A DNA stretch of 54,415 bases from NCBI GenBank assembly GCA_030527185.1, contig JAUNBF010000021.1, positions 1-54,415 on the forward strand, in the 5' to 3' direction. Under the pieces are notes generated by a model that was not told the DNA's origin, ran no database searches, and saw nothing but the letters and a program-made list of their open reading frames with translations. A program made the translations under genes and the position numbers. Shown one piece after another: positions 26,789-36,482 of this stretch (the first letter of the stretch is position 1; every line of letters begins with the position of its first letter). The DNA is from Planctomycetia bacterium (GTDB lineage Bacteria; Planctomycetota; Planctomycetia; Pirellulales; Thermoguttaceae).

Positions 26789-27084
26789 GCTTTTCTCCTC
26801 AATAAAGTAGAAATTTGCTATATTTGCCTCTTTCTCCAACTTATCATTTTAGGGATGTCATAAAACTCTGCAAACCTGTCCATCGTTTTTCCAAAAGTTA
26901 AAGTCCTCTTAAATTATTTTCCAACATCGTCATTTTACGCTATTTCCGTTCAGGTTGTCAAGTATTCTTTGGGTTGTTTTTCTAATATTTTTCTTTCTTT
27001 TGCAGATTCTGCGCATTTTAACGATTAAAAAGTTTCTGGAAGATATTTCCCTGAAAGCCGAAAGGATATTTTCTTCTCCCCAAC
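26789..27084. other. intergenic, mostly unexplained
   Basis: Together with 27085-27163 this is a 375-base AT-rich spacer between divergent genes. Apart from the tsaB promoter I see no repeat-family copy and no open frame worth calling. Confidence 0.4.
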
Positions 27085-27112
27085 TTGACACTTCCATAAA
27101 AGAAGGTATAAC
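27085..27112 (+). promoter_or_regulatory. promoter of tsaB
   Basis: TTGACA at 27085-27090 and TATAAC at 27107-27112, 16 bases apart, about 50 bases before the tsaB ATG. This is a near-consensus sigma70 pair. Confidence 0.75.
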
Positions 27113-27163
27113 AAAAATATCGCTGCTGCACCATTTTTATTTTTCAACTTTACCAACGACTTT

Positions 27164-27889
27164 ATGAATATTTTAGCATTGGAAACGATCGATCTTTCCG
27201 CGTCTGTGACGCTTTTGGAAAATGACCGGGAAAAAAAGACGATTCTTTTGCCGTCAGACCAAAGAAGTACGCAAACGTTGGTGCCTGCCGTTGGGGAATT
27301 GCTGGCGGCGGAGGGGTGGCAGCCGGAGGAGGTGGATGTGGTCGCTCTGGCTCAGGGACCGGGGTCGTTTACGGGACTGCGAGTGGGAATGACGTTTGCC
27401 AAAACGTTTGCCTATGCGGCAGGGGCGAAGTTGGTGGCGCTGAACACGCTGGAAGTGATTGCCCAGGGAACACCGTCGGAATTCCAGACGCTCTCGGTCA
27501 TTCTCGACGCTCAGCGAAACGAACTGGTGACGGAGGATTTTCACTTTCAGGAAGGAAAATGGAGACCGATTTCCGAAATGCGGTTGCTTCCGTGGGAGGA
27601 ATGGTTGCAACACCTCTCACCCGACATGGCGGTGACCGGGCCGATTCTGCGTCGGAAGGCAAAACAGCTTCCTGCCGACGTGATCGTTGTCCCGGAACGT
27701 TTCTGGCACCCTTCCACAGTTGTGTTGGGACAAATGGCCTACGAAAAAAGTTTACGCGGAGAATTTTCCGACCTCTGGAACACCCTCCCGTTCTATTCCC
27801 GGCTGGCGGCTGCGGAAGAACGAAAAAAATCCCTATCCACCCAGGCCGGATACTTGCCAAAAACCTCCACAAACGGTAGAATGGGGTAA
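27164..27889 (+). CDS. tsaB: tRNA threonylcarbamoyladenosine biosynthesis protein TsaB
   Basis: Partner of TsaD in making t6A37 in ANN-decoding tRNAs. 241 residues with the family opening MNILALETIDLSASVTLL and the signature VVALAQGPGSFTGLRVGMTFAKTFAYA followed by LVALNTLEVIAQ. It is the non-catalytic ASKHA-fold subunit, so the lack of TsaD's metal histidines is expected. It has its own promoter; an AT-rich repeat separates it from the transketolase gene. Confidence 0.92.
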   Translation: MNILALETIDLSASVTLLENDREKKTILLPSDQRSTQTLVPAVGELLAAEGWQPEEVDVVALAQGPGSFTGLRVGMTFAKTFAYAAGAKLVALNTLEVIAQGTPSEFQTLSVILDAQRNELVTEDFHFQEGKWRPISEMRLLPWEEWLQHLSPDMAVTGPILRRKAKQLPADVIVVPERFWHPSTVVLGQMAYEKSLRGEFSDLWNTLPFYSRLAAAEERKKSLSTQAGYLPKTSTNGRMG

Positions 27890-28011
27890 TGATATAATGA
27901 TTAATGATTAATGCGGTTGTCCACTCTTCGAGGGGGCTGCGCAGCAGGTGGGGTGTTTTCACTTGGGAGTTGGGATTTAGGAAATAGAAAACGAATAGAA
28001 AGAACAGAAAG

Positions 28012-30066
28012 ATGACGATGCCTTTGGAAAATCTTGCGATCAACACAATTCGGACACTTGCGATGGATGCGGTACAGGCCGCCAACAGTGGTCATCCCGG
28101 AACACCCATGGCACTGGCTCCGGTTGCCTATTTGCTCTACAACGAACGGCTGAAGTACGCTCCGCAGAATCCTCTCTGGATGGCGCGAGACCGTTTTGTG
28201 CTTTCGTGTGGTCATGCTTCGACACTCCTTTACGCCATGCTCCACCTCTCCGGCGTGCAGCAGTTTGAGAATGGTCAACCGACCGGGGAACTGGCCGTGC
28301 CGATAGAGCATTTGCAGCGTTTCCGGCAGTTGGGAAGCCGTTGCCCCGGACACCCGGAATGGGGGCATACCAGTGGTGTGGAGGTGACGACCGGGCCGTT
28401 GGGACAGGGACTGGCGATGAGCGTCGGGCTGGCGATGGCAGGTTCCTGGCTGGCACAAAAATACAATCGGGACGGCAAAGACCTCTTTGGATTCCGCACG
28501 TACGCACTGTGTGGCGATGGCGATATGATGGAGGGGGTCAGCAACGAAGCCGCGTCGCTGGCCGGGCATTTGAAATTGTCGAATCTCTGCTGGATTTACG
28601 ACGACAACAAAATCACGATCGAAGGGGACGCGTCGCTGGCCTTTTCGGAAGATGTCGGAAAACGTTTCGAGGCGTTGGGCTGGAATGTGTTGAAAGTGGC
28701 CGACGTGAATGATTTGGCTGCTCTGCGGGAAGCGTTGGACGCTTTTGACGCGGAAAAAGAACGTCCGACGCTCATTATCGTGAAGAGCGTCATCGGTTTT
28801 GGTTCCCCGAACAAGGCTGGGACGGCAGACGTGCATGGGGCACCGTTGGGAGAAGCGGAAGTCGCTTTGACAAAAGAGAATCTGGGGTGGAAATTCACGG
28901 AAAAATTCTTCGTGCCGCAGGAAGTCCGCGAACTTTTTGCGCAGGGAATCGGAACTCGTGGCGCGGAACTGCTCGACCAGTGGACGGCCGATTGGGAAGC
29001 GTATCGGAAACAATATCCGCAGGAAGCGTCGGAACTGAAACAGATTCAGGCCGGGGAATTGCCGGCGGGGTGGGGAGAGAAACTGGAATCGTGGCCGGAA
29101 AATGCCAAAGGTGTCGCCAGTCGGAACTCGTCGGGAAAAGCACTCAATCAGTTGGCGGCGGGAATTCCGTGGATGCTTGGCGGTTCGGCGGATTTGGCCC
29201 CGTCGAACAAGTCGGACCTGGTATTTCCCGAAGCGGGAGATTATTCGCCGGAAAATCGTGGCGGACGGAATTTCCATTTTGGAATCCGCGAATTTGCCAT
29301 GGCCGCTATTTCCAATGGCATGGCGACGACCGGTTTGCGGAGTTATTGTGCCACATTCTTTGTTTTCAGCGATTACCTGCGTCCAGCTGTCCGTCTGAGT
29401 GCGATGATGCGGCTGCCGGTGCTGTACCTCTTCACGCACGATTCCATCGGCGTTGGTGAAGATGGTCCGACGCACCAGCCTGTCGAACACCTGGCAGCCA
29501 TGCGGGCGATTCCTCATCTGGTCGTCATGCGTCCGGCAGATGCGAATGAGGTTCGTTACGCGTATCAGTGGTTTGCGGAAAATCGGACGTTGCCGATGGC
29601 GCTGGTGCTGACGCGGCAGAACCTCCCCACCTTCCCACGCGGCGAAAATGCCTGTGCGTGTGCGTGCAATGTAGCTCGCGGAGCGTATGTTTTATGCGAA
29701 AACGTCAATCCCGCCACCGGTTCTTGCGACGTGATTCTCATGGGGAGCGGGAGTGAGGTGCAGCTTTGCGTGGAAGCACAAAAACAACTGGCGGAAAAGG
29801 GGATTTTTGCCCGCGTGGTGAGTGTTCCGTCGATGGAGCTTTTCGCCATGCAGTCCCCCGAATATCAGGAAAGCGTTTTGCCGAAAAGTTGCAAAAAACG
29901 TGTCGCGGTGGAAGCGGGAATTGAGCAAGGTTGGCGGAAATGGCTCGGTTTCGAGGGAATTTTCATCGGAATGAGCGATTTTGGTGCGTCGGCGCCGTAT
30001 GCTGAGTTGTATTCACATTTTGGAATTACGACTGATGCGATTGTTGCGGCGGCGCTATTATTTTGA
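28012..30066 (+). CDS. tkt: transketolase
   Basis: Thiamine-diphosphate enzyme moving two-carbon units between pentose and hexose phosphates. 684 residues, normal length. Motifs: NSGHPGTPMALAP near the start, GDGDMMEGVSNEAASLAGHL and NKITIEG for cofactor and metal binding, FGIREFAMAAISNGMA with the catalytic Glu, and HDSIGVGEDGPTHQPVEHLA in the pyrimidine domain. The ATG at 28012 is followed by another at 28018; either is possible. The next gene, a sugar kinase 42 bases downstream, would supply a phosphorylated pentose, so the pair makes metabolic sense. Confidence 0.95.
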   Translation: MTMPLENLAINTIRTLAMDAVQAANSGHPGTPMALAPVAYLLYNERLKYAPQNPLWMARDRFVLSCGHASTLLYAMLHLSGVQQFENGQPTGELAVPIEHLQRFRQLGSRCPGHPEWGHTSGVEVTTGPLGQGLAMSVGLAMAGSWLAQKYNRDGKDLFGFRTYALCGDGDMMEGVSNEAASLAGHLKLSNLCWIYDDNKITIEGDASLAFSEDVGKRFEALGWNVLKVADVNDLAALREALDAFDAEKERPTLIIVKSVIGFGSPNKAGTADVHGAPLGEAEVALTKENLGWKFTEKFFVPQEVRELFAQGIGTRGAELLDQWTADWEAYRKQYPQEASELKQIQAGELPAGWGEKLESWPENAKGVASRNSSGKALNQLAAGIPWMLGGSADLAPSNKSDLVFPEAGDYSPENRGGRNFHFGIREFAMAAISNGMATTGLRSYCATFFVFSDYLRPAVRLSAMMRLPVLYLFTHDSIGVGEDGPTHQPVEHLAAMRAIPHLVVMRPADANEVRYAYQWFAENRTLPMALVLTRQNLPTFPRGENACACACNVARGAYVLCENVNPATGSCDVILMGSGSEVQLCVEAQKQLAEKGIFARVVSVPSMELFAMQSPEYQESVLPKSCKKRVAVEAGIEQGWRKWLGFEGIFIGMSDFGASAPYAELYSHFGITTDAIVAAALLF

Positions 30067-30108
30067 TTATTTTTCCCACTTACGCAATTCCTGACAGGGA
30101 GAATACCC

Positions 30109-31644
30109 ATGCTGCAAAAAGTACGCCCGGAACAAATTCTGACAGGCTGGGATTTCAGTACCGGGGCGGTGAAATGCCTGGCGTTTGACGTGGAGGGGAA
30201 CGTGCTGGCCGAAACGCGGTTCCCGACCGATTTGTGGGAAAAGGAAGGGGCGATTGAGCTGAACCTGCTGCAACTGGAAGGGCAAGCTCGGCAAACGACG
30301 CGGGAAATTGCGGCTCAACTGCGAGAGATGGGGCGGTTGGAGGACTGGATTGCGGGAGGAATTTCGGCCACACACCACACTGCCGGGCGGATCGATTCCC
30401 TGGGAGGACAAATTCGGCGGGCAATTTGCTGGAACGACCAGACGCTGGCACCATTTCATCAAAAGGGGCTGGAACGGTTGGGAGGAATGGCGGAAGTTTA
30501 TCGTCGGATTGGCGGGCCGTGGGCGGAACGGTATACCCTTTCGCATTTGGTGAAGGATGAGGAAACGCTTTCGGCAACGGATTGGGAGCGGACGTATCGA
30601 ATCCTGCCTCACGGTGGGCTGGCAGCGGGGTATCTGACGAAGAATTTCGACGTACTGAGCGTTTCCGCGGCAGCCAGTACGGGATTGATGGATTTTCGTA
30701 CGCGGAGATGGTCGCAGGAAATGCTTGGGGCGTTGGCCTCGGAAAAGTATCGAACGCTTGTATGGCAGCAGTTGCCGCAGATTGTGGAAGCGGACGTGCC
30801 GATCGGTACGTTGAGCGAAACGGTGGCGCAGGATGCCGATTTGCCGGAATCGGTGCGACCCTGGATTTTCCCGACCAGCGACGACCAACAGGCCGGTCTG
30901 GTGGGGGGCGGTGCGGTGGAAGATGGCCAGTTGGCGGTCATTCTGGGGAACTCGGCGGTGGTGAACGGTTCCTGTGCGCGGATTCCGGCGGAGAATGTGG
31001 CGTTGGATGTCATGGCTTTGAACTGGGGGCCGTATTTATGGATGCGGTGCTACAGCAACGGAGCCTTTTTTCTGGATCGGGTTTTGGGAGAGCGGCCAGA
31101 TTTTGCCCACCTTGAGAAAGAGGCCGCGAAATTGCCCCCCGGTTCGCAAGGGGCGATGATTCTGCCATTTCTGGTTTCGGAACCGTCGTTGGGGGTGGAG
31201 GCACCTTGTCTGGAGTGGATTTCGCCGCCGCGTTCGGAGGGGGAACGTTACCGTGCCTGTCTGGAGGCGCTGGCATATCTCGTGGCACTGGGAGTGGAAG
31301 AACATCGGCGGGCAGGAGAGGAAATTCGCACCATCACCGTTTCCGGCGGCGTGGCACAGAGCGATCTGATGTGCGAAATTCTGGCGTCGGTGCTTGATTT
31401 TCCGTTACAGCGGCTGGCTTCCCGGGAAGGGCCGGCGCTGGGAGCGGCGGTGACGGCACTTTACGCGGTGGAAAATCATCTTCGCCGTCAAGCGGGAACG
31501 CTGGCGGAAGAACCGTACACCATGTCCGACGCGGTACGGCAGATGGTTCGTTTCCGGGAGCCGGTTTTGCCACGTGCCGAGTGGGTGGAAAAGTACCGGC
31601 ATGAAAAAGAGCGTTTCCGCCAGCATCTTTCATTTCATCAGTAG
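30109..31644 (+). CDS. FGGY-family sugar kinase, xylulokinase-like
   Basis: 511-residue ASKHA kinase. The phosphate-binding strand TGWDFSTGAVKCLAFDVEGN opens the N-terminal domain; AGGISATHHTAGRIDSLGG and AICWNDQTLAPF match the FGGY substrate region. The C-terminal domain has GNSAVVNGSC and the adenosine motif ITVSGGVAQSDLMCEILASVL. Adjacency to transketolase favours D-xylulose as substrate, but related FGGY members use ribulose, fuculose or glycerol, so the sugar is not certain. GGGAG lies upstream of the ATG. Confidence 0.85.
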   Translation: MLQKVRPEQILTGWDFSTGAVKCLAFDVEGNVLAETRFPTDLWEKEGAIELNLLQLEGQARQTTREIAAQLREMGRLEDWIAGGISATHHTAGRIDSLGGQIRRAICWNDQTLAPFHQKGLERLGGMAEVYRRIGGPWAERYTLSHLVKDEETLSATDWERTYRILPHGGLAAGYLTKNFDVLSVSAAASTGLMDFRTRRWSQEMLGALASEKYRTLVWQQLPQIVEADVPIGTLSETVAQDADLPESVRPWIFPTSDDQQAGLVGGGAVEDGQLAVILGNSAVVNGSCARIPAENVALDVMALNWGPYLWMRCYSNGAFFLDRVLGERPDFAHLEKEAAKLPPGSQGAMILPFLVSEPSLGVEAPCLEWISPPRSEGERYRACLEALAYLVALGVEEHRRAGEEIRTITVSGGVAQSDLMCEILASVLDFPLQRLASREGPALGAAVTALYAVENHLRRQAGTLAEEPYTMSDAVRQMVRFREPVLPRAEWVEKYRHEKERFRQHLSFHQ

Positions 31645-31718
31645 TTCGTAAACACGGAGCCTTTTTGAAAAGAGGCGGGAGAAAATGGGTTCCCCTGTTC
31701 CTGAACGGGAGTTTTCGG

Positions 31719-31724
31719 TATAAT
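31719..31724 (+). promoter_or_regulatory. -10 element of the small VOC-like gene
   Basis: TATAAT, 54 bases before the ATG, with no good -35. It is followed by GTGTTCTTT (31734-31742), the same word seen after the -10 at 2859-2864. Confidence 0.5.
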
Positions 31725-31778
31725 AAAGAAGAAGTGTTCTTTTGGCAAGAGAAAAACCGATAACAATGGAGAGTGAAC

Positions 31779-32099
31779 ATGAAAAAATTTGCCCATTTTG
31801 GTGCCGTTCTGAAAGAGAAGCAGGCGAACATGAACCTTCTGGAAAGTTTGAAAGTCTGGGCAAGTAACCCGGACGACGATCCGAACCAGATAGAGTTTCT
31901 CTACTTTGAACCCGATTCGCCGATGATCGATACGCCAGTTGCCAAGGGTGGTCACATTGCCTACATGGTAGACAACATCGACGAACAGGTGGCCAATGAA
32001 AACTGTTGTTGGGGACCGATGGACGTTTGTCCGGGCGTGCGGATTGCCTTTTTCACCGATGAAAATGGTGTCCTAACAGAATACTGCCAGGCAGGTTGA
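31779..32099 (+). CDS. small VOC/glyoxalase-like protein
   Basis: 106 residues from the ATG at 31779, preceded by GGAGAG; the frame also allows a GTG six bases earlier. The second half (GHIAYMVDNIDEQVANE, then GVRIAFFTDENGVLTEY) matches the last strand pattern of vicinal-oxygen-chelate domains, where the first His and last Glu are metal ligands. The N-terminal half matches less well, as one expects of a diverged or partial domain. VOC proteins include glyoxalases, dioxygenases and resistance proteins; function is not assignable. Confidence 0.6.
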   Translation: MKKFAHFGAVLKEKQANMNLLESLKVWASNPDDDPNQIEFLYFEPDSPMIDTPVAKGGHIAYMVDNIDEQVANENCCWGPMDVCPGVRIAFFTDENGVLTEYCQAG

Positions 32100-32212
32100 A
32101 AGAAGGTTAAGGAAATGGTGGTTCATGATTATTTCGGAATTGGATACTGTTGCGCAACACAAAAAACGGTTTGAACAATCGTCATGAACCATTATTTAAC
32201 CATTATTTCAAG

Positions 32213-33484
32213 ATGTTTGGTTGGTTGAACTCACGGATTAATTGGGAGCAGTCGACTTCGGACGCCTATTCCAGTCAGGTTTTCAAGTTGGAGCGTGTGG
32301 AGGCGTTTTACCGGCTGCTCGGTTCTCCGGCGGCGAACGTTCCTATTGTGCATGTCACGGGGACGAAGGGCAAAGGGAGTACGTCCGCCATGATTGCCGG
32401 GATTTTACAGAGGTCGGGGAATCGGGTCGGACTTTTCCAGTCACCCCATCTGGTTCGATTGGAGGAACGTTTCCAGATCGACCGAAAATCTTGTCGTACC
32501 GAGGTTTTGGCGGAGATTCTGGCGGAGATTCACGCCGTGGTGAGGCGGTTGGATGCTGATGAGGAGGAGGGTCGAACGCAGTGGGGAAGAGTGACCTGGT
32601 TTGAAATCGTGACGATGGCGGCCATGTGCTTTTTTGACCGGGAAGAGGTCGATTGGGTGGTTTTGGAAGTGGGGATGGGGGGGCGTCTCGATTCGACGAA
32701 TATTTGCCATCCGAAAGTCTGCGTCATCACGAATATTTCGCTGGATCATATGGTGCCGTTGGGAAATACGGTGGAAGCGATTGCTCGTGAAAAAGGGGGA
32801 ATCATCAAACCGGGCGTTCCGGTTGTTTCGGGTGTGACGCAGCCTTCCGCGCGTGCGGTGATTGCCGAAATTGCCCGTGAAAAGAAGGCTCCGCTATGGG
32901 AAATTTCCGAAACGCCGTTTCTTTCCCTTCCTCCCCTTGCCATGCCGGGCGAACACCAGAAAAAGAACGCGGCACTGGCTCTTCAGGTTGTGGAGATTCT
33001 CCGTCGGCAAGGTTGGGACATTCCCGAAATAGCTGTAAAACAAGGACTTGCGGAAACAACCCTTCCCGGTCGTCTGGAAATTCTTCACCGCCGTCCGTAT
33101 GTGGTGGTGGATGTGGCACACAACGAAATTTCCATCGAAACGACGTTGCGGTGGCTGGAAGAGACGTTTCCTGACGCACCGAAAGAGGTTCTTTTTGCCG
33201 TTTCCGGGGACAAGGACTGGAAAACGATGTTGCGGAAAATAGCCGCCGTGGCGGATTCCATTCACCTCACCCAATATCGTCATTCCCGCAGTGCTTTGGC
33301 ACAAGACCTTCTCACCTTCTGCCGGCAGGAAGCCCTTCCCGCCACCGCCTATTCTTCCGCGTGGGAGGCCTTTCTCCGTCTCTATCCCACCCTTTCCCCA
33401 AAAACGGTTCTTCTCATTACCGGTTCCTTTTTTCTCATCGGCGAAATTTATCCTTCCCTGCAAGCGTTCTGGAACTTGGAATAG
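32213..33484 (+). CDS. folC: folylpolyglutamate synthase / dihydrofolate synthase
   Basis: Mur-ligase family enzyme adding glutamate to folates. About 423 residues from the ATG at 32213; a TTG at 32150 would add an implausible leader. Motifs: HVTGTKGKGSTSAMIAGIL (P-loop), QSPHLVRLEERF, EVGMGGRLDSTN, TNISLDHMVPLGNTVEAIAREKGGIIKPG and LPGRLEILHRRPYVVVDVAHN in the C-terminal domain. It stands alone, with only the small VOC-like gene upstream. Confidence 0.93.
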   Translation: MFGWLNSRINWEQSTSDAYSSQVFKLERVEAFYRLLGSPAANVPIVHVTGTKGKGSTSAMIAGILQRSGNRVGLFQSPHLVRLEERFQIDRKSCRTEVLAEILAEIHAVVRRLDADEEEGRTQWGRVTWFEIVTMAAMCFFDREEVDWVVLEVGMGGRLDSTNICHPKVCVITNISLDHMVPLGNTVEAIAREKGGIIKPGVPVVSGVTQPSARAVIAEIAREKKAPLWEISETPFLSLPPLAMPGEHQKKNAALALQVVEILRRQGWDIPEIAVKQGLAETTLPGRLEILHRRPYVVVDVAHNEISIETTLRWLEETFPDAPKEVLFAVSGDKDWKTMLRKIAAVADSIHLTQYRHSRSALAQDLLTFCRQEALPATAYSSAWEAFLRLYPTLSPKTVLLITGSFFLIGEIYPSLQAFWNLE

Positions 33485-33556
33485 AGGAGCCACGGCCAGG
33501 AATTTTCGGAATATCGAAAAAATTTTTAATATTTTTGGATTTTTCAGAATTTTTAC

Positions 33557-33585
33557 TTGACAACGTATCTTCCCTGAGTTACAAT
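33557..33585 (+). promoter_or_regulatory. promoter of the PEP-CTERM gene
   Basis: TTGACA at 33557-33562 and TACAAT at 33580-33585 with 17-base spacing, 43 bases before the ATG at 33629. It is the best promoter in the window. Confidence 0.8.
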
Positions 33586-33628
33586 GAGAGAAATGGTTTT
33601 CAGAGCTTTCTATTTTGGGAGAAAAAAC

Positions 33629-35427
33629 ATGCGAAATCAACACAAGGCTCTTTCGAGCAAAATTTTGGCACCTTATGAAATGTTAATTTGCAGGGGGGGG
33701 GGGTACTAGGTAACTTTTGCGGTCGAGTTTTTCTGGCAATTTCTATCCTTTTTCTGGGTGGTGAAATCGGAACCCATGCGGCTCCGGTAATTTTCTACAA
33801 TGGAGTCTATGACGGCGTGGGAACTACCAACGCAACCAATGAGGCGGCTCAATGGCTCAACACGACGGTTCCCAAGAAGTTCGACGGCGATGGCAATCAC
33901 TGGTACGGTACCAGTGGTTTTCTCTGTGTCAAGAAGGCGGGAAGTTGGGATGTTAGTTGGGCAAATAACAAGACAAATTGGTCTTACGGCGGTAGCAGTA
34001 CGCAACATAGTGCTACCTATCTCATCAATGATCCTCGCAAAGAATACGGCCTTTTTCCCTCAGAATCCTACAATGTCACACCTCAAATGAGTACAGCAGG
34101 AGTATCGGCAGACACCGGGAATACTGATAATTACGCTTGGATTCAATCGCGTAAAAATTATTCCCACATCCGCGTAGGAATCATGAACGATCTTACCACT
34201 ACTTATGGCGATAACACCACACTTAAGGTAGAGATTCTCTCCAATACGGGAACGGCGGAAGAGCCCGTCTGGTCGGTTGTTTCCAATCAGACCCTTTCGT
34301 TGAACGCGGCCTTGAACGATGGGAAGGCGGACATGTATTTCTTCGACATTTTAGGAGTGGAAAGAGGCCAGCGATTGCGGATTGTGGGAGATCGGTACGC
34401 GGGTGTTCTGACCGTTGACGAAGTGACGTACGCGGGCAACATCCAGAAATCGTTTACCGCGTCGTTTACAGAAGATACCAACCCGAATTACATTTCTCCC
34501 ACGGCAGCTTCCACCACACTTCTACGCCAGGACAATGGCGTTTTTTCGTCGGTGGTGGTGAACAGTCTGGCGGAGAACGACGCGGTGAATGCACTGACAT
34601 TTTCCGGGCTGGAGGTGGGGAAATCGTTCTTTCTGGAATTTTCGGAGGGAACCCAGACGCAGACACGTGGATTGGTGATCGATGCTTCCGGGGTTGCGAA
34701 AGTGGTTGGGCTGTCCGGGATGAACAACGTTTCGTCCATGACACTTTCCGAGTTTACCGAAGCCGCGACGACGGGAAATGGCGAAATTTTCATCGATTTT
34801 CAGGGAATCAATCCTACTGTGACAAACCAGAAAAGTATTCCTTTAACCGCCAACGAAGGAGGCATCTGGAATGCCTTTGAATTTCAGGCTCATAGCGGGA
34901 CACCCACCGTTAATCCCTCCATGTCGCTCGTCGATTCGGAAGGGACACCAACGTCGGTCGTCCTCACCATCGAAGGAAATGTGACTGGCTGGAATAATGA
35001 CAACAATAATCGTCTTATGGGCGACTATATGTTTGCCTACGCGGGAAAGGCCAACCGGGATGAAAACGGCTATATAGGGTACGATTTTGAAATTTCCGGT
35101 CTGTTGCCCAATGAGTTGTACGAACTGGAATTTTTCACCTCTGAAAATGGGGGACGAAAGACGTATTTTACCGTGGAAGGCGAAGAAAAACGCATCGACG
35201 GAAACGATTCGGGAATCTGGTCGGTTCTGGCGGATGAAGATGGGTTTATCCGTGGGATTTTCGCAAGTTCCTCCACCGCAGGCCTCGCCACCAATTCCGA
35301 ACAGAACTGGGCCGCTCTGACAATTCGTGCCGTCGATTCCGGCGTTCCCGAACCTTCCACCTGGGTGCTGTTGGCTGCGGGCTTGATTGGGTTGGGTTGG
35401 ACGTGCCGGAAACGGAAGGGTTCCTGA
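33629..35427 (+). CDS. PEP-CTERM surface protein, start disrupted at a G11 tract
   Basis: The natural start is the ATG at 33629: it has TTGGGAG upstream, follows a strong promoter, and encodes MRNQHKALSSKIL. As read, this frame closes at a TAG at 33707-33709, just past eleven Gs at 33693-33703. With one more G (or two fewer) it joins the long frame, giving a membrane-spanning signal (VFLAISILFLG...THAAP) and about 560 further residues. The mature part is beta-rich with several repeated modules (MNNVSSMTLSEFTEAATTG, SGLLPNELYELEFFTS). It ends with VPEPSTWVLLAAGLIGLGW and a basic tail RKRKGS, the PEP-CTERM signal cleaved by exosortase. Without the frame change only a TTG at 33688 with no ribosome-binding site could start it. 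Likely an extracellular or biofilm-matrix protein. Confidence 0.8.
33693..33703 (+). repeat. homopolymer tract of 11 G
   Basis: An uninterrupted run of eleven Gs between codon 21 and the signal sequence of the PEP-CTERM gene. The next longest G runs I noticed are seven bases. Such tracts slip during replication and can switch a gene on and off. Confidence 0.95.
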
Positions 35428-35442
35428 AAGGGCAGCAAAGTT

Positions 35443-35459
35443 CCTCTCTTCGGGAGAGG
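35443..35459 (+). terminator. short hairpin after the PEP-CTERM gene
   Basis: CCTCTC-TTCGG-GAGAGG: a 6-base-pair stem closed by a UUCG-type loop, 16 bases after the stop codon. There is no following U-run, so it may stabilise or attenuate the transcript rather than end it. Confidence 0.4.
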
Positions 35460-35522
35460 TTCGGGGAGAAAAATTGGAAAATTCCAGTAACCACCATTAT
35501 TCACCACAACTTTGGGGTTTTT

Positions 35523-36482
35523 ATGCGCAAAAATGCTTTTACATTAGTCGAACTTCTGGTCGTCATTGCGATTATTGGAATGCTTGTCGGCCTGCTGCTC
35601 CCGGCTGTTCAGCAAGCGCGGGCAGCGGCTCGGCGAATGCAGTGCAGCAACAACTTGAAGCAGATCGCGTTGGGAATGCTGAATTACGAGTCGAGCCACC
35701 AAAAATTGCTCGAAGGGCAGTTTGTTTATATTGATTCCAACGCTCCCGACGATTGGATTCGGCGTTCCTGGTATCCCGGTCTCTTGCCTTACGTGGAGCA
35801 GCAGGCGTTGGGAATGGTCTACCAGACGCATTATACCGATACGCGAACGGGGAGTTACGATTACACCAATCTTCCTCAAAAGGAGACGGTGGTTCCTTTT
35901 TTCTGTTGCCCGGACGACCCGAACAGTCCGAAAGTACACAACGGCTCCTCCACCACCAACCAGCAGGGCTTTCACGGAAATTACATGGGAAATGGCGGAA
36001 ATACGTATTTCAATTACAATGCCACGACAGGAAAGAGCGCGGCGGAAGAGAGCAAAAATCTCAACGGTGTCTTTCCCGCTTCCCGTGCCATCCGCCTGTC
36101 GGAAATTTCGGACGGCCTCTCCAACACGCTCTTTTTCAGCGAAATCCTCCTCGTGCCTGATGGGGAAGTCGGTTCGGGAAAGGAGGATATACGCGGACGG
36201 TACCTCAACTGCCGTCATGCCGGCGTCCTCTTTTCCACGCTGCGAAAACCGAACACCAAGGAACCGGATCGACATAACTACTGCATTTCCAACGACTACG
36301 CTCCCTGTACCGCCACGAGTACCAACGTCGTCGTCTCCGCACGCTCCCACCATTCCGGGGGTGTCAATGCCGCCTCGTGTGATGGCTCGGTCGCGTTTTG
36401 GAACGAGGGTATCGACGTGGAAGTTTTTCAGGCGGTCGGAAGTCGCAATGGCCGCGAAACGGTAAAAGGAGGGAACGAATGA
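35523..36482 (+). CDS. DUF1559 prepilin-like protein
   Basis: 319 residues from the ATG at 35523. The N-terminus is a type IV prepilin methylation signal and hydrophobic helix (RKNAFTLVELLVVIAIIGML, then LPAVQQARAAARRMQCSNN). The C-terminus has the H-X9-DG motif (HHSGGVNAASCDGSVAFWNE), the hallmark of the very large DUF1559 family of planctomycetes. These are probably pseudopilin-like exported proteins; their role is not established. The longer upstream frame overlaps the PEP-CTERM gene and is rejected. The stop overlaps the next gene by ATGA. Confidence 0.93.
   Translation: MRKNAFTLVELLVVIAIIGMLVGLLLPAVQQARAAARRMQCSNNLKQIALGMLNYESSHQKLLEGQFVYIDSNAPDDWIRRSWYPGLLPYVEQQALGMVYQTHYTDTRTGSYDYTNLPQKETVVPFFCCPDDPNSPKVHNGSSTTNQQGFHGNYMGNGGNTYFNYNATTGKSAAEESKNLNGVFPASRAIRLSEISDGLSNTLFFSEILLVPDGEVGSGKEDIRGRYLNCRHAGVLFSTLRKPNTKEPDRHNYCISNDYAPCTATSTNVVVSARSHHSGGVNAASCDGSVAFWNEGIDVEVFQAVGSRNGRETVKGGNE

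Noticed and set aside
26372..26863. Long plus-strand open frame opposite the TPS-like gene
   Set aside because: Shadow of the real gene: no ribosome-binding site, no family resemblance and odd composition.
33688..33690. TTG as the start of the PEP-CTERM gene
   Set aside because: No ribosome-binding site, and it lies beside the G tract; the ATG at 33629 with a frame change explains the promoter and leader better.
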